Shown: piece after piece, positions 1 through 7,940 of the stretch
Position numbering within the stretch: position 1 is the stretch's first letter
Layout of the letters: each line of letters starts with the position of its first letter
Source: Peptococcaceae bacterium
Lineage (GTDB): Bacteria; Bacillota; Peptococcia; Peptococcales; Peptococcaceae
Reading direction: 5' to 3'
NCBI GenBank assembly: GCA_017399005.1
Contig: JAFQEO010000002.1
Location: forward strand, 1-64,000
Length of the DNA stretch: 64,000 nt
Made by a program: the position numbers and the translations under genes
Notes under the pieces: model-generated
Database searches by the model: none
Seen by the model: only the letters and a program-made list of their open reading frames with translations
Told to the model about the DNA's origin: nothing

Positions 1-1
1 C

Positions 2-1291
2 AATATCTATGAACCGGCACCGGCTATTGGCGACAATATCAGCATTACTGCCCGCAAAATTCTGCAGGGTCGTGACTGGAAACACAGTGATGTGTTTGTC
101 ATCCAGATGGAATATGACCAGGGCAATGGCAGCTGGATTGATTATGGCAAACGGATTATTGATTATGATGTATACGATGATTCGTCTGCAAGGGTGGATT
201 TCAATGATATTATCGAAGATATGCCGTTTGATAAAGTCGGGGAATATCATTTCCGGTTAAGCGAAGTGAAACCGGAACATCCGCTGGAATATATGACTTA
301 TGATGATACGGTTTATGAATTTGCAGTTACCGTAGGCGATGAGGATATGGACGGCAGTCTGGAAATTCAGAATGTTGCAGCGGTAGTGGATGAAGATGAA
401 ACAGAAGAAACAGATTTTGTAAGGGCAACAGAAGACGATTACCGGATTAATGTAGCCTTCACCAATATCTATGATAAACCTGGTGATGACCCGGATGACC
501 CAGATGATCCGGATACTCCGGACGATCCGGTAGACCCTGATAAGCCAGGAGAGGATGAAGGCGATACACCACAGGGCGGCAAAGTACCGGCAGCATTAAA
601 CGGTGACGACCATGTTGCGTATGTATTCGGTTATCCGGATGGTACCGTACGTCCAGAGCGTGAAATCACCAGAGCGGAAGTGGCAACTATCTTCTATCGT
701 CTGCTGAAAGATGATGTAAGAGAACAGTACCGGACTGACACCTGCAGCTTCAGCGATGTAAAACGCGGTGCATGGTATGATACCGAGGTGGCTACTATGG
801 CCAATATGGGTATCATTGGCGGTTATCCGGACGGCACCTTTAAACCGGATGCTCCAATTACCAGAGCGGAATTTACTGCAATGGCATCCAGATTTGATAA
901 ACAGGGCGTAACCGATGAAGTTATCTTCCAGGATATCGAAGGACACTGGGCAGAACTGGCGATCGAACTGTCGGCAAATAATAACTGGGTAATGGGTTAT
1001 GAAGATGGCACCTTCCGTCCGGACAGAAATATCAGCCGTGCGGAAGCAATGGCAATTATGAACCGTATCCTGTGCCGCCAGCCGGAAACACTGGAAGACC
1101 TGCATCCGGATATGATTCACTGGCCGGATAATGATGATACCGGAATGTGGTATTATGTAACGGTTCAGGAAGCAACCAACGGCCATGAATACGAATGGAA
1201 AGACGAAAAACATGAAACATGGACTGAACTGAAGAATACAAAAGAGAAAGAAAGTTTCTTAGAGCGGTTCCTGAAATGGTTCCGGTCGTAA
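2..1291 (+). CDS. SLH-anchored surface protein with pilin-type domain, 5' end outside window
   Basis: The frame is open from base 2, so this is the C-terminal 429 residues of a larger protein. The first part (to about nt 470) resembles a Spy0128/FctA-type pilin isopeptide domain: it begins near the usual 'TARK' lysine segment, has the 'YHFRLSEV' strand with its glutamate, and ends in 'FTNIYDKP', which holds the usual terminal Asn. A Pro/Asp-rich linker (nt 475-580) leads into three SLH repeats recognised by 'GYPDGTVRPEREITRAEVA', 'GYPDGTFKPDAPITRAEF' and 'GYEDGTFRPDRNISRAEA'. SLH repeats bind pyruvylated secondary cell-wall polymers, so the protein should sit on the cell surface. The last 25 residues are charged. 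A strong terminator follows. The neighbouring giant adhesin uses a sortase-type anchor instead. Confidence 0.85.
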   Translation, partial: NIYEPAPAIGDNISITARKILQGRDWKHSDVFVIQMEYDQGNGSWIDYGKRIIDYDVYDDSSARVDFNDIIEDMPFDKVGEYHFRLSEVKPEHPLEYMTYDDTVYEFAVTVGDEDMDGSLEIQNVAAVVDEDETEETDFVRATEDDYRINVAFTNIYDKPGDDPDDPDDPDTPDDPVDPDKPGEDEGDTPQGGKVPAALNGDDHVAYVFGYPDGTVRPEREITRAEVATIFYRLLKDDVREQYRTDTCSFSDVKRGAWYDTEVATMANMGIIGGYPDGTFKPDAPITRAEFTAMASRFDKQGVTDEVIFQDIEGHWAELAIELSANNNWVMGYEDGTFRPDRNISRAEAMAIMNRILCRQPETLEDLHPDMIHWPDNDDTGMWYYVTVQEATNGHEYEWKDEKHETWTELKNTKEKESFLERFLKWFRS

Positions 1292-1344
1292 GAGCTTTCC
1301 GTATGGGGTATTGTATTACCAGGTTACAATGAAATAAAAGTTTA

Positions 1345-1380
1345 AGAGGCCGGGACAAAAATTTTGTCCCGGCCTCTTTT
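1345..1380 (+). terminator. Intrinsic terminator of the SLH gene
   Basis: AGAGGCCGGGACAAAA and its exact complement form a 16-bp stem with almost no loop, followed by TTTT. It lies 54 nt after the stop codon. Confidence 0.9.
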
Positions 1381-1420
1381 CATGTGTCTGAAATATATAC
1401 CGCAGGGGGCGGCGCTCGGA

Positions 1421-1464
1421 TATTTCGAAGGGTCTCTATCCCCCAAAGATATATTGTCGAAATA
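1421..1464. repeat. Small inverted repeat in the 1292-1826 gap
   Basis: TATTTCGA (1421-1428) is repeated inverted as TCGAAATA (1457-1464). It lies between the SLH terminator and the transposase remnant and could mark an old element end. No other signal was recognised at 1381-1490. Confidence 0.35.
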
Positions 1465-1559
1465 ACAGTTAATTTCTGGGAATATTTTTGTTGTCAGATG
1501 GAAGTACACGATATATAATTGGAATTATAAGGAATATACATAAAGGTGATTTCGGGGGG

Positions 1560-1733
1560 GTGTTGGAAAAAACGGTGCGTAAGCCAAATCGGTTGAGGGA
1601 ATATAATTACAGTCAGGACGGTATATATTTTATAACCATATGCACGCAAAACCGTGAGCATGTTTTATCGGAGATTGTCATAACAGGTGTAGGGGACGGG
1701 TTTCCCGTCCCGCTGAGGTATCCGTCCATATGA
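1560..1733 (+). pseudogene. Truncated RAYT (REP-associated Y1 transposase) remnant
   Basis: Translation from GTG 1560 gives 'RKPNRLREYNYSQDGIYF' then 'ITICTQNREHVLSEIV', the N-terminal signature of REP-associated tyrosine transposases (Y1_Tnp family). Family members are usually 150-250 residues and carry a later HUH motif and catalytic Tyr. Here the frame stops after about 57 residues and the HUH and Tyr segments are absent, so it is a decayed fragment. Its last codons run through a REP-like palindrome. No intact copy is in the window. The short open frame before GTG 1560 (from 1488) has no recognisable content. Confidence 0.7.
1693..1711. repeat. REP-like perfect palindrome
   Basis: GGGACGGG-TTT-CCCGTCCC is a perfect 8-bp stem with a 3-nt loop. 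The ten bases TAGGGGACGG at its left side (1690-1699) recur at 1756-1765, followed there by a second GC hairpin (GGCGC...GCGCC, about 1770-1787). This fits REP or REPIN debris next to a RAYT remnant. Confidence 0.55.
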
Positions 1734-1826
1734 TATAATGATATATGAAGAAATATAGGGGACGGCGTCGGCGCAGAAAAACGCGCCAGTTCGACGTACC
1801 GCAAGTATTTTGGTGAGGTGAATATT

Positions 1827-2771
1827 ATGATATTTGACGGTCATTCGGATATCTTATACGGAATAAACCGGTGGCGGCAGCGGGGAGAGACGCATGTGTT
1901 TCAGCGCCGGTATCTGCCGTGGTTTCAGCGGAGCGGGATAGAAGGCGGTATTTTTGTATTGTGGGTAAATCCGGAGAATGGGCTTCCGGCTTCGGTGCAG
2001 ATTCAGCAGCAGATACAGGCTCTGCAGAGCGAATTGCAGGAAGGTGCTGATAATCTGCTGATGCTGCGCACGGCTGAGGATTTGGAAGAAGCAATGTTAT
2101 TGCAGAAAATATATTTTATACTGGGTGCCGAAGGGCTGGACGGCTATGTGCAGGATGCAACCTGTATCGACTGGCTGTATGAGCAAGGTGTGCGTCATGT
2201 TGGTCTGACATGGAATCATGCCAATGGATTTGCAGGCGGTGTATATTCGGACAACGGCCTTACAGAGGAAGGAATGCGCGCGGTGAAAAACATAAACCAG
2301 AAGAAGATGTTGCTGGATGTATCGCATCTGAACGATAAATCACTGCGGGATGCGCTGCGTATAGCAGACGGGCCTGTTATTGCATCGCACAGCAACAGCC
2401 GCCGGTTATGCGATGTGCCGCGTAATCTGACCGATGATCAGATAAAAGCCATTGCATCTACGGGCGGTGTTGTCGGAATCAATTCGCATCCGCCGTTCGT
2501 GCATACAGAGAAAGAAAAACAGAATCTGGAGCACCTGGCCAATCATTTGATTCACATGGCGGAACTGGCTGGTACGGAACATATCGGTTTTGGTTTTGAT
2601 CTGAACTACTGGGATGACAGTGCTAATGCGGAAGGGATGGAGGAACTAAAGCAGTATGGTCAGGCGGTACCGTTTTTACACTATTTAAAACAGCGAGGCT
2701 TTTCCGGGCCGGAACTGCGGCAGATCAGCAGAGATAATTTTCTGCGGATGATGCAGTATGCAGTGGTATAA
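1827..2771 (+). CDS. Membrane dipeptidase family (peptidase M19)
   Basis: A 314-residue zinc dipeptidase of the renal-dipeptidase (M19) family, which hydrolyses dipeptides and often accepts D-residues. The metal-binding 'DGHSD' is at residues 4-8. 'GAEGLDG' supplies the bridging glutamate, 'LTWNHANGFAGG' and 'ASHSNSR' carry the later histidines, and 'GFGFDLNYWD' matches the family's C-terminal aspartate segment. Length is normal for bacterial members. ATG 1827 is preferred because TGAGGTG lies 6 nt upstream; an upstream in-frame GTG (1818) overlaps that site. A TATAAT at 1734 may drive it. The gene ends 55 nt before yabP, so it may be co-transcribed with the sporulation block, but a functional link is unproven. 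Confidence 0.88.
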   Translation: MIFDGHSDILYGINRWRQRGETHVFQRRYLPWFQRSGIEGGIFVLWVNPENGLPASVQIQQQIQALQSELQEGADNLLMLRTAEDLEEAMLLQKIYFILGAEGLDGYVQDATCIDWLYEQGVRHVGLTWNHANGFAGGVYSDNGLTEEGMRAVKNINQKKMLLDVSHLNDKSLRDALRIADGPVIASHSNSRRLCDVPRNLTDDQIKAIASTGGVVGINSHPPFVHTEKEKQNLEHLANHLIHMAELAGTEHIGFGFDLNYWDDSANAEGMEELKQYGQAVPFLHYLKQRGFSGPELRQISRDNFLRMMQYAVV

Positions 2772-2826
2772 ATCAGGCTGGGGCTGCATAGAGTATAGCA
2801 TTCACGAAAAAAGGAAGGCGATTTCT

Positions 2827-3126
2827 ATGCAGGAGCAGGAAAAACAGAAACCGGCTGCGCTGGAGCTGATTGAACGGCAGGCTATGCGTCTCAGTGGTGT
2901 TCAGAATGTGGATGTGTTTGATGAGGAAAAAATTGTGCTGCAGACAGAACTGGGCAAACTGGAAATCCGGGGACAGCATTTGAATGTAACCAGTCTGGAT
3001 GTGGAAAACGGGAATCTGCAGGTGGATGGTCTAATTGACAGTTTTGTTTATCTGGAGGAGAAAGCAAAACGCAACGGTAGAGGCGGCAGTAAAAAAGGCG
3101 GTATACTGTCCCGTATGTTTTCATGA
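2827..3126 (+). CDS. yabP: Sporulation protein YabP
   Basis: A 99-residue YabP family protein, made in the mother cell and needed for spore-coat or cortex maturation in model Bacilli and Clostridia. Diagnostic segments are 'LSGVQNVDVFDEEKIVLQT', 'LEIRGQHLNVTSLDVENG' and 'LQVDGLIDSFVYLEE', the usual YabP order. The tail is basic and glycine-rich. The start is ATG 2827, with an aaGGAAGG site upstream; the longer open frame reaches back into the dipeptidase end and is not favoured. The stop overlaps the yabQ start by 4 nt (ATGA), showing translational coupling. The gene order yabP-yabQ-divIC-S1 matches that of Bacillus subtilis. Confidence 0.9.
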   Translation: MQEQEKQKPAALELIERQAMRLSGVQNVDVFDEEKIVLQTELGKLEIRGQHLNVTSLDVENGNLQVDGLIDSFVYLEEKAKRNGRGGSKKGGILSRMFS

Positions 3127-3608
3127 ATCAGCCTGCAGTCAGTCAGCAGCTCTGGCAGATTGTTCAGATGGCACTGTGCGGCTGGCTGATTATGTTAACA
3201 ACTCATCAGAAATCGGTGCTGGCAGTTATAGGACGATGGAAATATCGGCAGAGGATTGCGGGGGACTTTCTGTTTTGTATGTGCTGGGCCGTGATGCTGT
3301 GGCTGGTGTTTCTTCAGGTAAGCGGGGGGCTGGTGCGGTATTATATTGTTCTGGGGCTGGCTGGCGGTGCTGCCGTGTATCAGTTTTTTTGCCGCAGACA
3401 TCTGGAAGGTATCTGTAAATTTGCTGCTAGACGGATTCTGTTTATCTGGCGCTGGTGTTTGTGGCTTGTAAAAATCCCGTGGAAGATTTTCAGACGGGGT
3501 TTGTACTGCCCTTTTGTAAAAATTATAAAGAAATTTGTGCCGACGAAGCAGGAATTTGATGGTACGGAAGAAAATTTTTTAGAAAATGAAAATTATTTTT
3601 CAAGTTGA
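3123..3608 (+). CDS. yabQ: Spore cortex biosynthesis membrane protein YabQ
   Basis: A 161-residue integral membrane protein in the yabQ position, overlapping yabP by 4 nt. Hydrophobic stretches near residues 15-33, 46-66 and 69-88, with an aromatic segment near 103-120, fit the YabQ topology of several N-terminal spans and a basic cytoplasmic tail. In B. subtilis YabQ is inserted in the outer forespore membrane and is required for cortex formation. The tail here ends acidic and Asn-rich. Identification rests on topology and synteny more than on strong motifs. Confidence 0.8.
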   Translation: MNQPAVSQQLWQIVQMALCGWLIMLTTHQKSVLAVIGRWKYRQRIAGDFLFCMCWAVMLWLVFLQVSGGLVRYYIVLGLAGGAAVYQFFCRRHLEGICKFAARRILFIWRWCLWLVKIPWKIFRRGLYCPFVKIIKKFVPTKQEFDGTEENFLENENYFSS

Positions 3609-3670
3609 TATAGCATTTAAAAATGTTTTATTATATAATATATGCTGTAAAAACATGCGGTGGTGATTGT

Positions 3671-3967
3671 ATGGCCAAAAAGAAAGTGAAAAAAGTGAAT
3701 ACCAGAAAAGCAGTCATTTTACTGGTCGGGTTGTATGTTGTCTGTAATCTGATTTTTGGCGCCACCAGTATTGTGGATTTGAAAATGCAGCAGAGTCAGC
3801 TGTCGCAGGAACTGGATGCAGCTTATATCGAACAGGTGGAGCTGCAGGCAGAGCTGGATTATATGAGCAGTGAGGATGCCGTGGAAAAAATCGCCCGTGA
3901 AAAACTGGGGCTGGTAAAAGACGGTGAAATTCTGATTCGGCATGTAGATACCAGTCAGGCACAATAA
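3671..3967 (+). CDS. divIC: Septum formation initiator DivIC/FtsB family
   Basis: A 98-residue bitopic protein: a very basic cytoplasmic N-terminus (MAKKKVKKVNTRK), one membrane span at about residues 15-35, then a coiled coil ('LKMQQSQLSQELDAAYIEQ' onward) and the family ending 'DAVEKIAREKLGLVKDGEILI'. DivIC/FtsB proteins join FtsL and DivIB/FtsQ in the divisome and help activate septal peptidoglycan synthesis. The start is ATG 3671, with GGTGGTG upstream. It lies between yabQ and the S1-domain gene, as in many Firmicutes. Confidence 0.9.
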   Translation: MAKKKVKKVNTRKAVILLVGLYVVCNLIFGATSIVDLKMQQSQLSQELDAAYIEQVELQAELDYMSSEDAVEKIAREKLGLVKDGEILIRHVDTSQAQ

Positions 3968-4029
3968 AGTATCATGTTTTAGAGTATGTCAGAAGACATA
4001 AATAATAATTGGGGAGGCAGTTTGTTCGC

Positions 4030-4389
4030 ATGTCCATCAGTAAAGGGCAAATTTTAGAGGGAACCGTAACAGGTATTACAAAATTTGGAGCATTTATTGA
4101 ACTTAGCACAGGTGAGACCGGTCTGGTTCATATCTCTGAAGTCGCAGACACATATGTAAACGACGTTAACGAATTTTTAAAGGTGAAAGATGCTGTAAAA
4201 GTAAAGGTCATCCACATTGACGAAAACGGTAAAATCGGATTATCCATTCGTCAGGCAAAAGAAAGACCAAAACAGCCAACAGTTTCCTTTGAAGACCGTC
4301 TGGCCCGTTTTATGAAAGATAGCGATGAAAAGCTGGCTTCTTTAAACAAAAATATGAATAACAAACGGAAAAGCGGCAACAGATATTAA
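4030..4389 (+). CDS. yabR: S1-domain RNA-binding protein (YabR-like)
   Basis: A 119-residue protein made of one S1 RNA-binding fold at residues 1-75. It shows 'GQILEGTVTGITKFGAFIEL', 'TGLVHISEVADTYV' and 'VKVKVIHIDENGKIGLSI', all classical S1 strands. The rest is a charged tail. It resembles B. subtilis YabR, which has the same position after divIC. Role: probably RNA or ribosome binding; not established. ATG 4030 is the only reasonable start in frame; a GGGGAGGC ribosome site lies about 12 nt upstream, slightly far. A terminator follows directly. Confidence 0.85.
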   Translation: MSISKGQILEGTVTGITKFGAFIELSTGETGLVHISEVADTYVNDVNEFLKVKDAVKVKVIHIDENGKIGLSIRQAKERPKQPTVSFEDRLARFMKDSDEKLASLNKNMNNKRKSGNRY

Positions 4390-4396
4390 AAGACAG

Positions 4397-4425
4397 GCGG
4401 TGTGCATAAAGTACACCGCTTTTTT
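4397..4425 (+). terminator. Intrinsic terminator after the yabP-S1 block
   Basis: GCGGTGT and ACACCGC form a 7-bp stem around a 9-nt loop, followed by TTTTTT. Confidence 0.9.
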
Positions 4426-4491
4426 GTTATTTTGCAACATGGTTTGAGTCTGCCCGATGACCACTGCATTTGACCGAATTCCGACTATAGA

Positions 4492-4576
4492 TGGACACGA
4501 TTTTCTCTGTTCAGGAGTATGACGGACGGCGCATGCGCCAGTCCGAAAATACTGAACAGAGAAAAGCTAGTGTCCA
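4492..4576. repeat. Long imperfect hairpin in front of ppx
   Basis: Outer arms TGGACAC (4492-4498) and GTGTCCA (4570-4576) pair perfectly. Next TTTTCTCTGTTCAG (4501-4514) pairs with its exact complement at 4552-4565. The centre contains GGAC/GTCC around GGCGC-AT-GCGCC. No T-tract follows. Bases 4477-4501, running into the left arm, recur with 22 of 25 identities at 44993-45017, inside another long hairpin. Confidence 0.75.
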
Positions 4577-4649
4577 CTGTATGGAGAGAGAGGAAAATTA
4601 CAGTGCTCATCCGGCAGACGAAACAGAGAAAAAACAGGGAGGAATATTT

Positions 4650-5519
4650 ATGCGTAAAGCAGTGATTGATATGGGAACCAACAGCACTCGTCTAGCAATC
4701 GGCGAAATGATGGACGGAAAAATGCAGATTGTATATACCCAGGTGGCGGAAACACGGCTGGGAGAAGGTATGGGCAATGAACGGGTGATTCAGCCTGTGC
4801 CGTTGGAACGCAATGTAGAAACAGTAAAACGGTTTGCACAGACAGCTCAGCTGCTGAATGCCTATGATTTACGGGTGACTGCCACCAGCGCAGTGCGGGA
4901 TGCCGTAAATCAGGATGAGGTAAAACAGGTTATCAGCAAAGCGGCAGGTGTGCAGATGGAAATTCTGCCTGGTGCTGTGGAGGCACAGCTCAGTTATCTG
5001 GGTGCCAGCGGGGATTTTCGGCATCTGAACCGTCCGCTGGCCGTGCTGGATATTGGCGGCGGCAGCACCGAACTAGTATATCCCGTGGAAGACGGTGTGC
5101 ATGGGGCCAGCGTAAATGTGGGCGCTGTGCGTCTGCTGGAGCATCCGGAGCTGCGCAGTGAAACAGCACAGATGCTGGCTGGTTTAAAAGAGGCATCGCT
5201 GCCGGAAAACTGTGCGTTGATTGCGGTAGGCGGCACCAATACCTGCCTGATGGCAATGGAACTGGGCCTGGAAAAATACGATGGCAAACGGATTCACGGA
5301 CAGATTATGACAAAAGAACGGGTGGATTACTGGTGCGATAAACTGATGAATATGACCCAGCAGGAACGGGAACAGATTCCGGGCATGAAAGCCAAACGGG
5401 CAGATATTATGCCGTACGGTGTACTGATTCTGCAGAAAACTATGGAAATGCTGGAAGTACCCGAAGTGATTATCAGCGATAAAGGACTGGTATACGGATT
5501 ATTATTATCTGCATTTTAA
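4650..5519 (+). CDS. Ppx/GppA-family phosphatase
   Basis: A 289-residue member of the exopolyphosphatase/guanosine pentaphosphatase family, with an ASKHA (actin-like) fold. The phosphate-1 loop is 'AVIDMGTNSTRLAI' at residues 4-17, the central acidic loop is in 'LRVTATSAVRDA', and the phosphate-2 loop is 'LAVLDIGGGSTELVY' near 130-144. 'LIAVGGTNTCL' and 'RADIMPYGVLIL' complete the pattern. It corresponds to the short form without the C-terminal HD domain. ATG 4650 follows GGGAGGAAT; the longer open frame runs through a hairpin and is rejected. It probably degrades polyphosphate or pppGpp; the substrate cannot be read from sequence. It sits between the sporulation block and spoIIE, with a long hairpin in its leader. 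Confidence 0.88.
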   Translation: MRKAVIDMGTNSTRLAIGEMMDGKMQIVYTQVAETRLGEGMGNERVIQPVPLERNVETVKRFAQTAQLLNAYDLRVTATSAVRDAVNQDEVKQVISKAAGVQMEILPGAVEAQLSYLGASGDFRHLNRPLAVLDIGGGSTELVYPVEDGVHGASVNVGAVRLLEHPELRSETAQMLAGLKEASLPENCALIAVGGTNTCLMAMELGLEKYDGKRIHGQIMTKERVDYWCDKLMNMTQQEREQIPGMKAKRADIMPYGVLILQKTMEMLEVPEVIISDKGLVYGLLLSAF

Positions 5520-5581
5520 GGAGGCATAAAACTTTCATGTGTCCAGTATAAATGAAGAAATGGACAATGGAGGTGTTTGGG

Positions 5582-6592
5582 GTGCAGAGTAAAAATCTGA
5601 CCTGTATGTGGAATGATGTGGCACTGCTGACCGACCAGCGAGCCTGTACCTTTTTATGCAAAGCAATGCTGATGCTTTCAGAGGAGGAGGCTGCCAGCCT
5701 GCAGCATGATACACAGCAGATTCAGTTAAAAGAATGGAAACGGCAGTCGAGTGTGGAAGAATATCCGTATCTGACTGGCAGTGCAACGCTGGAGATTGCG
5801 TGCAGTCATTTGACGGGTGAACAAAAATTGTTTCTGGCAGAACTGCCGCTGAGCGGCAGGGTGAAGTATCCGATAACAATAAAAGAGGATGCCCGCCTGC
5901 TTTACAGCAGTGGCCGGTTTGCGGATACCAGCCTGCTGATTGAATTTGTACTGCAGATTCCGCAGGAGCTTCACTTGAAGCGCACACAGGTGATTGCAGG
6001 CCAGTTTGATATGGAGGAATTGCTGGAACTGCCGGAACCATGGCCGGACTGTGCAGAAGTGCTGACAACAGCAGCTGTTGCGGAGGTGCAGAACTGCACT
6101 GTAAATCAGCAGAAACTGCTGGTGGAAGGGCAGTATCTGCTGACAGTCGTATATGCCGATGAAACACAGCGGGGTGAATGCCTGTTTGCCTGGCAGCAGC
6201 ATCGGCCATTACAATGGGCCATTCCAGTACCGGCCGGGCTGCAGGACTTGACTGGTGTGCAGCCCTATTACCAGAGCCTGGCGGTACAACTGCTGGATAC
6301 CCGGCGGATTCAGCTGACAGGAAGCGGCGTAGTTTGCACACTGCCTGACGATAGCACAGCATTGCAGCAGGAAGAATGGATTGTCGAAACAGACGATGAA
6401 GAGGAAAAAAGAAAAACGGATAGTTTTGCAGAACAGAAAGTGCAAAGCAGCCCCTCTGTGATAAACAGCAGAGGCTCCCGCAGAGCTAATCTGTCACGCT
6501 ATATGCGGGACTTAAACGGAATGGGGCAGAGCCCTACATCGGTTCGTAATTTTGAAATCGGTCAGGAACCGGAAGAAACAGAAAAGATTTAA
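5582..6592 (+). CDS. Possible SPOCS-domain (DUF3794-like) sporulation-associated protein
   Basis: A 336-residue protein without a signal peptide or membrane span. Two sheet-rich units (about residues 20-130 and 150-255) each contain a segment of the form 'LLVEGQYLLTVVYAD...GECLFAW' followed by an ordered hydrophobic strand. This resembles the DUF3794/SPOCS domains of SipL and related spore-coat proteins. The last 80 residues are charged and Ser-rich and lack a recognisable LysM. GTG 5582 is favoured because GGAGGT lies 7 nt upstream; the ATG at 5552 has no such site. It lies between ppx and the spoIIE-type gene, which supports a sporulation role. The family call is an inference at fold level. 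Confidence 0.45.
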   Translation: MQSKNLTCMWNDVALLTDQRACTFLCKAMLMLSEEEAASLQHDTQQIQLKEWKRQSSVEEYPYLTGSATLEIACSHLTGEQKLFLAELPLSGRVKYPITIKEDARLLYSSGRFADTSLLIEFVLQIPQELHLKRTQVIAGQFDMEELLELPEPWPDCAEVLTTAAVAEVQNCTVNQQKLLVEGQYLLTVVYADETQRGECLFAWQQHRPLQWAIPVPAGLQDLTGVQPYYQSLAVQLLDTRRIQLTGSGVVCTLPDDSTALQQEEWIVETDDEEEKRKTDSFAEQKVQSSPSVINSRGSRRANLSRYMRDLNGMGQSPTSVRNFEIGQEPEETEKI

Positions 6593-6747
6593 ACGATGCC
6601 GCTATGGAACAGTGATTCTATGGCGGCATTTGTTTTGCATTTATTCGCATTGAAAAAAATTTTTGCAGCTCTCTCAAACCGACAATTTTCACGGCGCCAA
6701 TGGAGTATGATTGTGGTATATGGATTTTTCCGGATGGAGGAATGAAT

Positions 6748-7881
6748 GTGAAAAAATTGGGAAAAACAAGGCTGCACCAGCTGGGAAGCAGCTTTATAGA
6801 ACTTGGAAATGCGGTACAGCAGATGGAACTACAGCTGCCGCAACAGCAGGAGGAGACGGGAAAACAGCTGTATCACAAAGTATATCAGCAGGTGTGCCGG
6901 TTCTGCTCCAAGAAAAGCTGGTGCTGGGAGGAAGAACAGGCATATACCATAGAATCGCTGGCTAGCGCCTGTAACATACTGGAAGAACGGGGGCTCAGCA
7001 GCGAAACATCATTTTCCAGCCGGTTTCAGGGGCGGTGCTATCGCACCGGACAGCTGGAGATTGTGCTGCTGAATCAGATGGAGCAGTACCGGCAGCAGCA
7101 GAGCCAGCTGCAGATTATGCAGGAAAACCGGGATAACATTGCCCATCAGTTGTTTTTGCTGGGCGAACAGATGCAGCAGATGCGGGAACCTCTGAACGAA
7201 GATGGTTCTTTCAGGAGGCTGCTGGTGGGACATGCCTCCGGAAAGAAGGAACAGGTATCCGGTGACAGCTGGGGTGTGCAGGAACTGGAAGATGGCCGTA
7301 TGGTGCAGATACTTTGTGACGGTATGGGCAGCGGTGAACTTGCCATGCAGCAGAGCCGACTGGCTGTACAGCTTCTGCAGACTATGCTGACTGGCGGGCT
7401 GAGTGTGCGGCTATCACTGAATATTATCAATACGATTCTGTCCTTTCAGTACGGCGGTGTACGGTTCAGTACCATGGACGTTGCTGTGTGGAATCCGAAT
7501 CACAATAAACTAGAGCTGTACAAATACGGTTCAGCACCGTCCTTTATACGAAAAGGACGACATGTAACCGTGTATGATGGCGAATCACTGCCAGTGGGAA
7601 TTCTGCCCAGAGTAGAAGCCACTCTGCTGGAACATGAAATTGCAGAAGGCGATCTGCTTGTAATGATGAGTGATGGTCTGTATGAACTGAACAGCGACGG
7701 ATTCCAGTGGGAGAATATTATCCGATGTATGCCAACGGCCAACCCTCAGCTGGTGGCTGAATATCTGATGGCCATTGCCACCAGCCGCATTCGAAGCAAC
7801 CAGAAAAAAGAAGCTGCCCTGCATCCTGATACCGCACTGCGCATTGATGATATGACCGTGCTGGTAAGCCGGCTGGTGTAA
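6748..7881 (+). CDS. spoIIE: SpoIIE-type PP2C phosphatase lacking the membrane domain
   Basis: A 377-residue protein aligning with the middle and C-terminal part of SpoIIE. The C-terminal PP2C phosphatase shows 'QILCDGMGSGELA', 'FSTMDVAVWNP', 'LVMMSDGLYELN' and 'LRIDDMTVLVSRLV', with the Asp residues that hold the manganese ions. Residues 1-150 include a cysteine cluster 'CRFCSKKSWCW' and coiled coil, as in the central SpoIIE region. Normal SpoIIE (about 800 residues) starts with ten membrane spans; none are here. The start is GTG 6748, with GGATGGAGG upstream. SpoIIE dephosphorylates SpoIIAA to release sigma-F in the forespore. A soluble form could not use the septal membrane anchor. A bidirectional-looking terminator follows. 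Confidence 0.85.
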   Translation: MKKLGKTRLHQLGSSFIELGNAVQQMELQLPQQQEETGKQLYHKVYQQVCRFCSKKSWCWEEEQAYTIESLASACNILEERGLSSETSFSSRFQGRCYRTGQLEIVLLNQMEQYRQQQSQLQIMQENRDNIAHQLFLLGEQMQQMREPLNEDGSFRRLLVGHASGKKEQVSGDSWGVQELEDGRMVQILCDGMGSGELAMQQSRLAVQLLQTMLTGGLSVRLSLNIINTILSFQYGGVRFSTMDVAVWNPNHNKLELYKYGSAPSFIRKGRHVTVYDGESLPVGILPRVEATLLEHEIAEGDLLVMMSDGLYELNSDGFQWENIIRCMPTANPQLVAEYLMAIATSRIRSNQKKEAALHPDTALRIDDMTVLVSRLV

Positions 7882-7904
7882 GAGAAGATTATAAAAATAC
7901 CTTA

Positions 7905-7940
7905 AACAGAGAAGTGAGATTTTTCACTTCTCTGTTTTTT
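7905..7940 (+). terminator. Intrinsic terminator after spoIIE
   Basis: AACAGAGAAGTGA pairs with TCACTTCTCTGTT, followed by TTTT. Confidence 0.92.

Noticed and set aside
596-1213. 205-residue minus-strand ORF inside the SLH gene
   Set aside because: It is a shadow frame: no ribosome site, no domain, and the plus-strand frame has clear SLH repeats.
5535-6362. 275-residue minus-strand ORF opposite the SPOCS-like gene
   Set aside because: Composition (Ser, Pro, Ala, His rich) is that of an antisense frame; the plus-strand gene has a good start.
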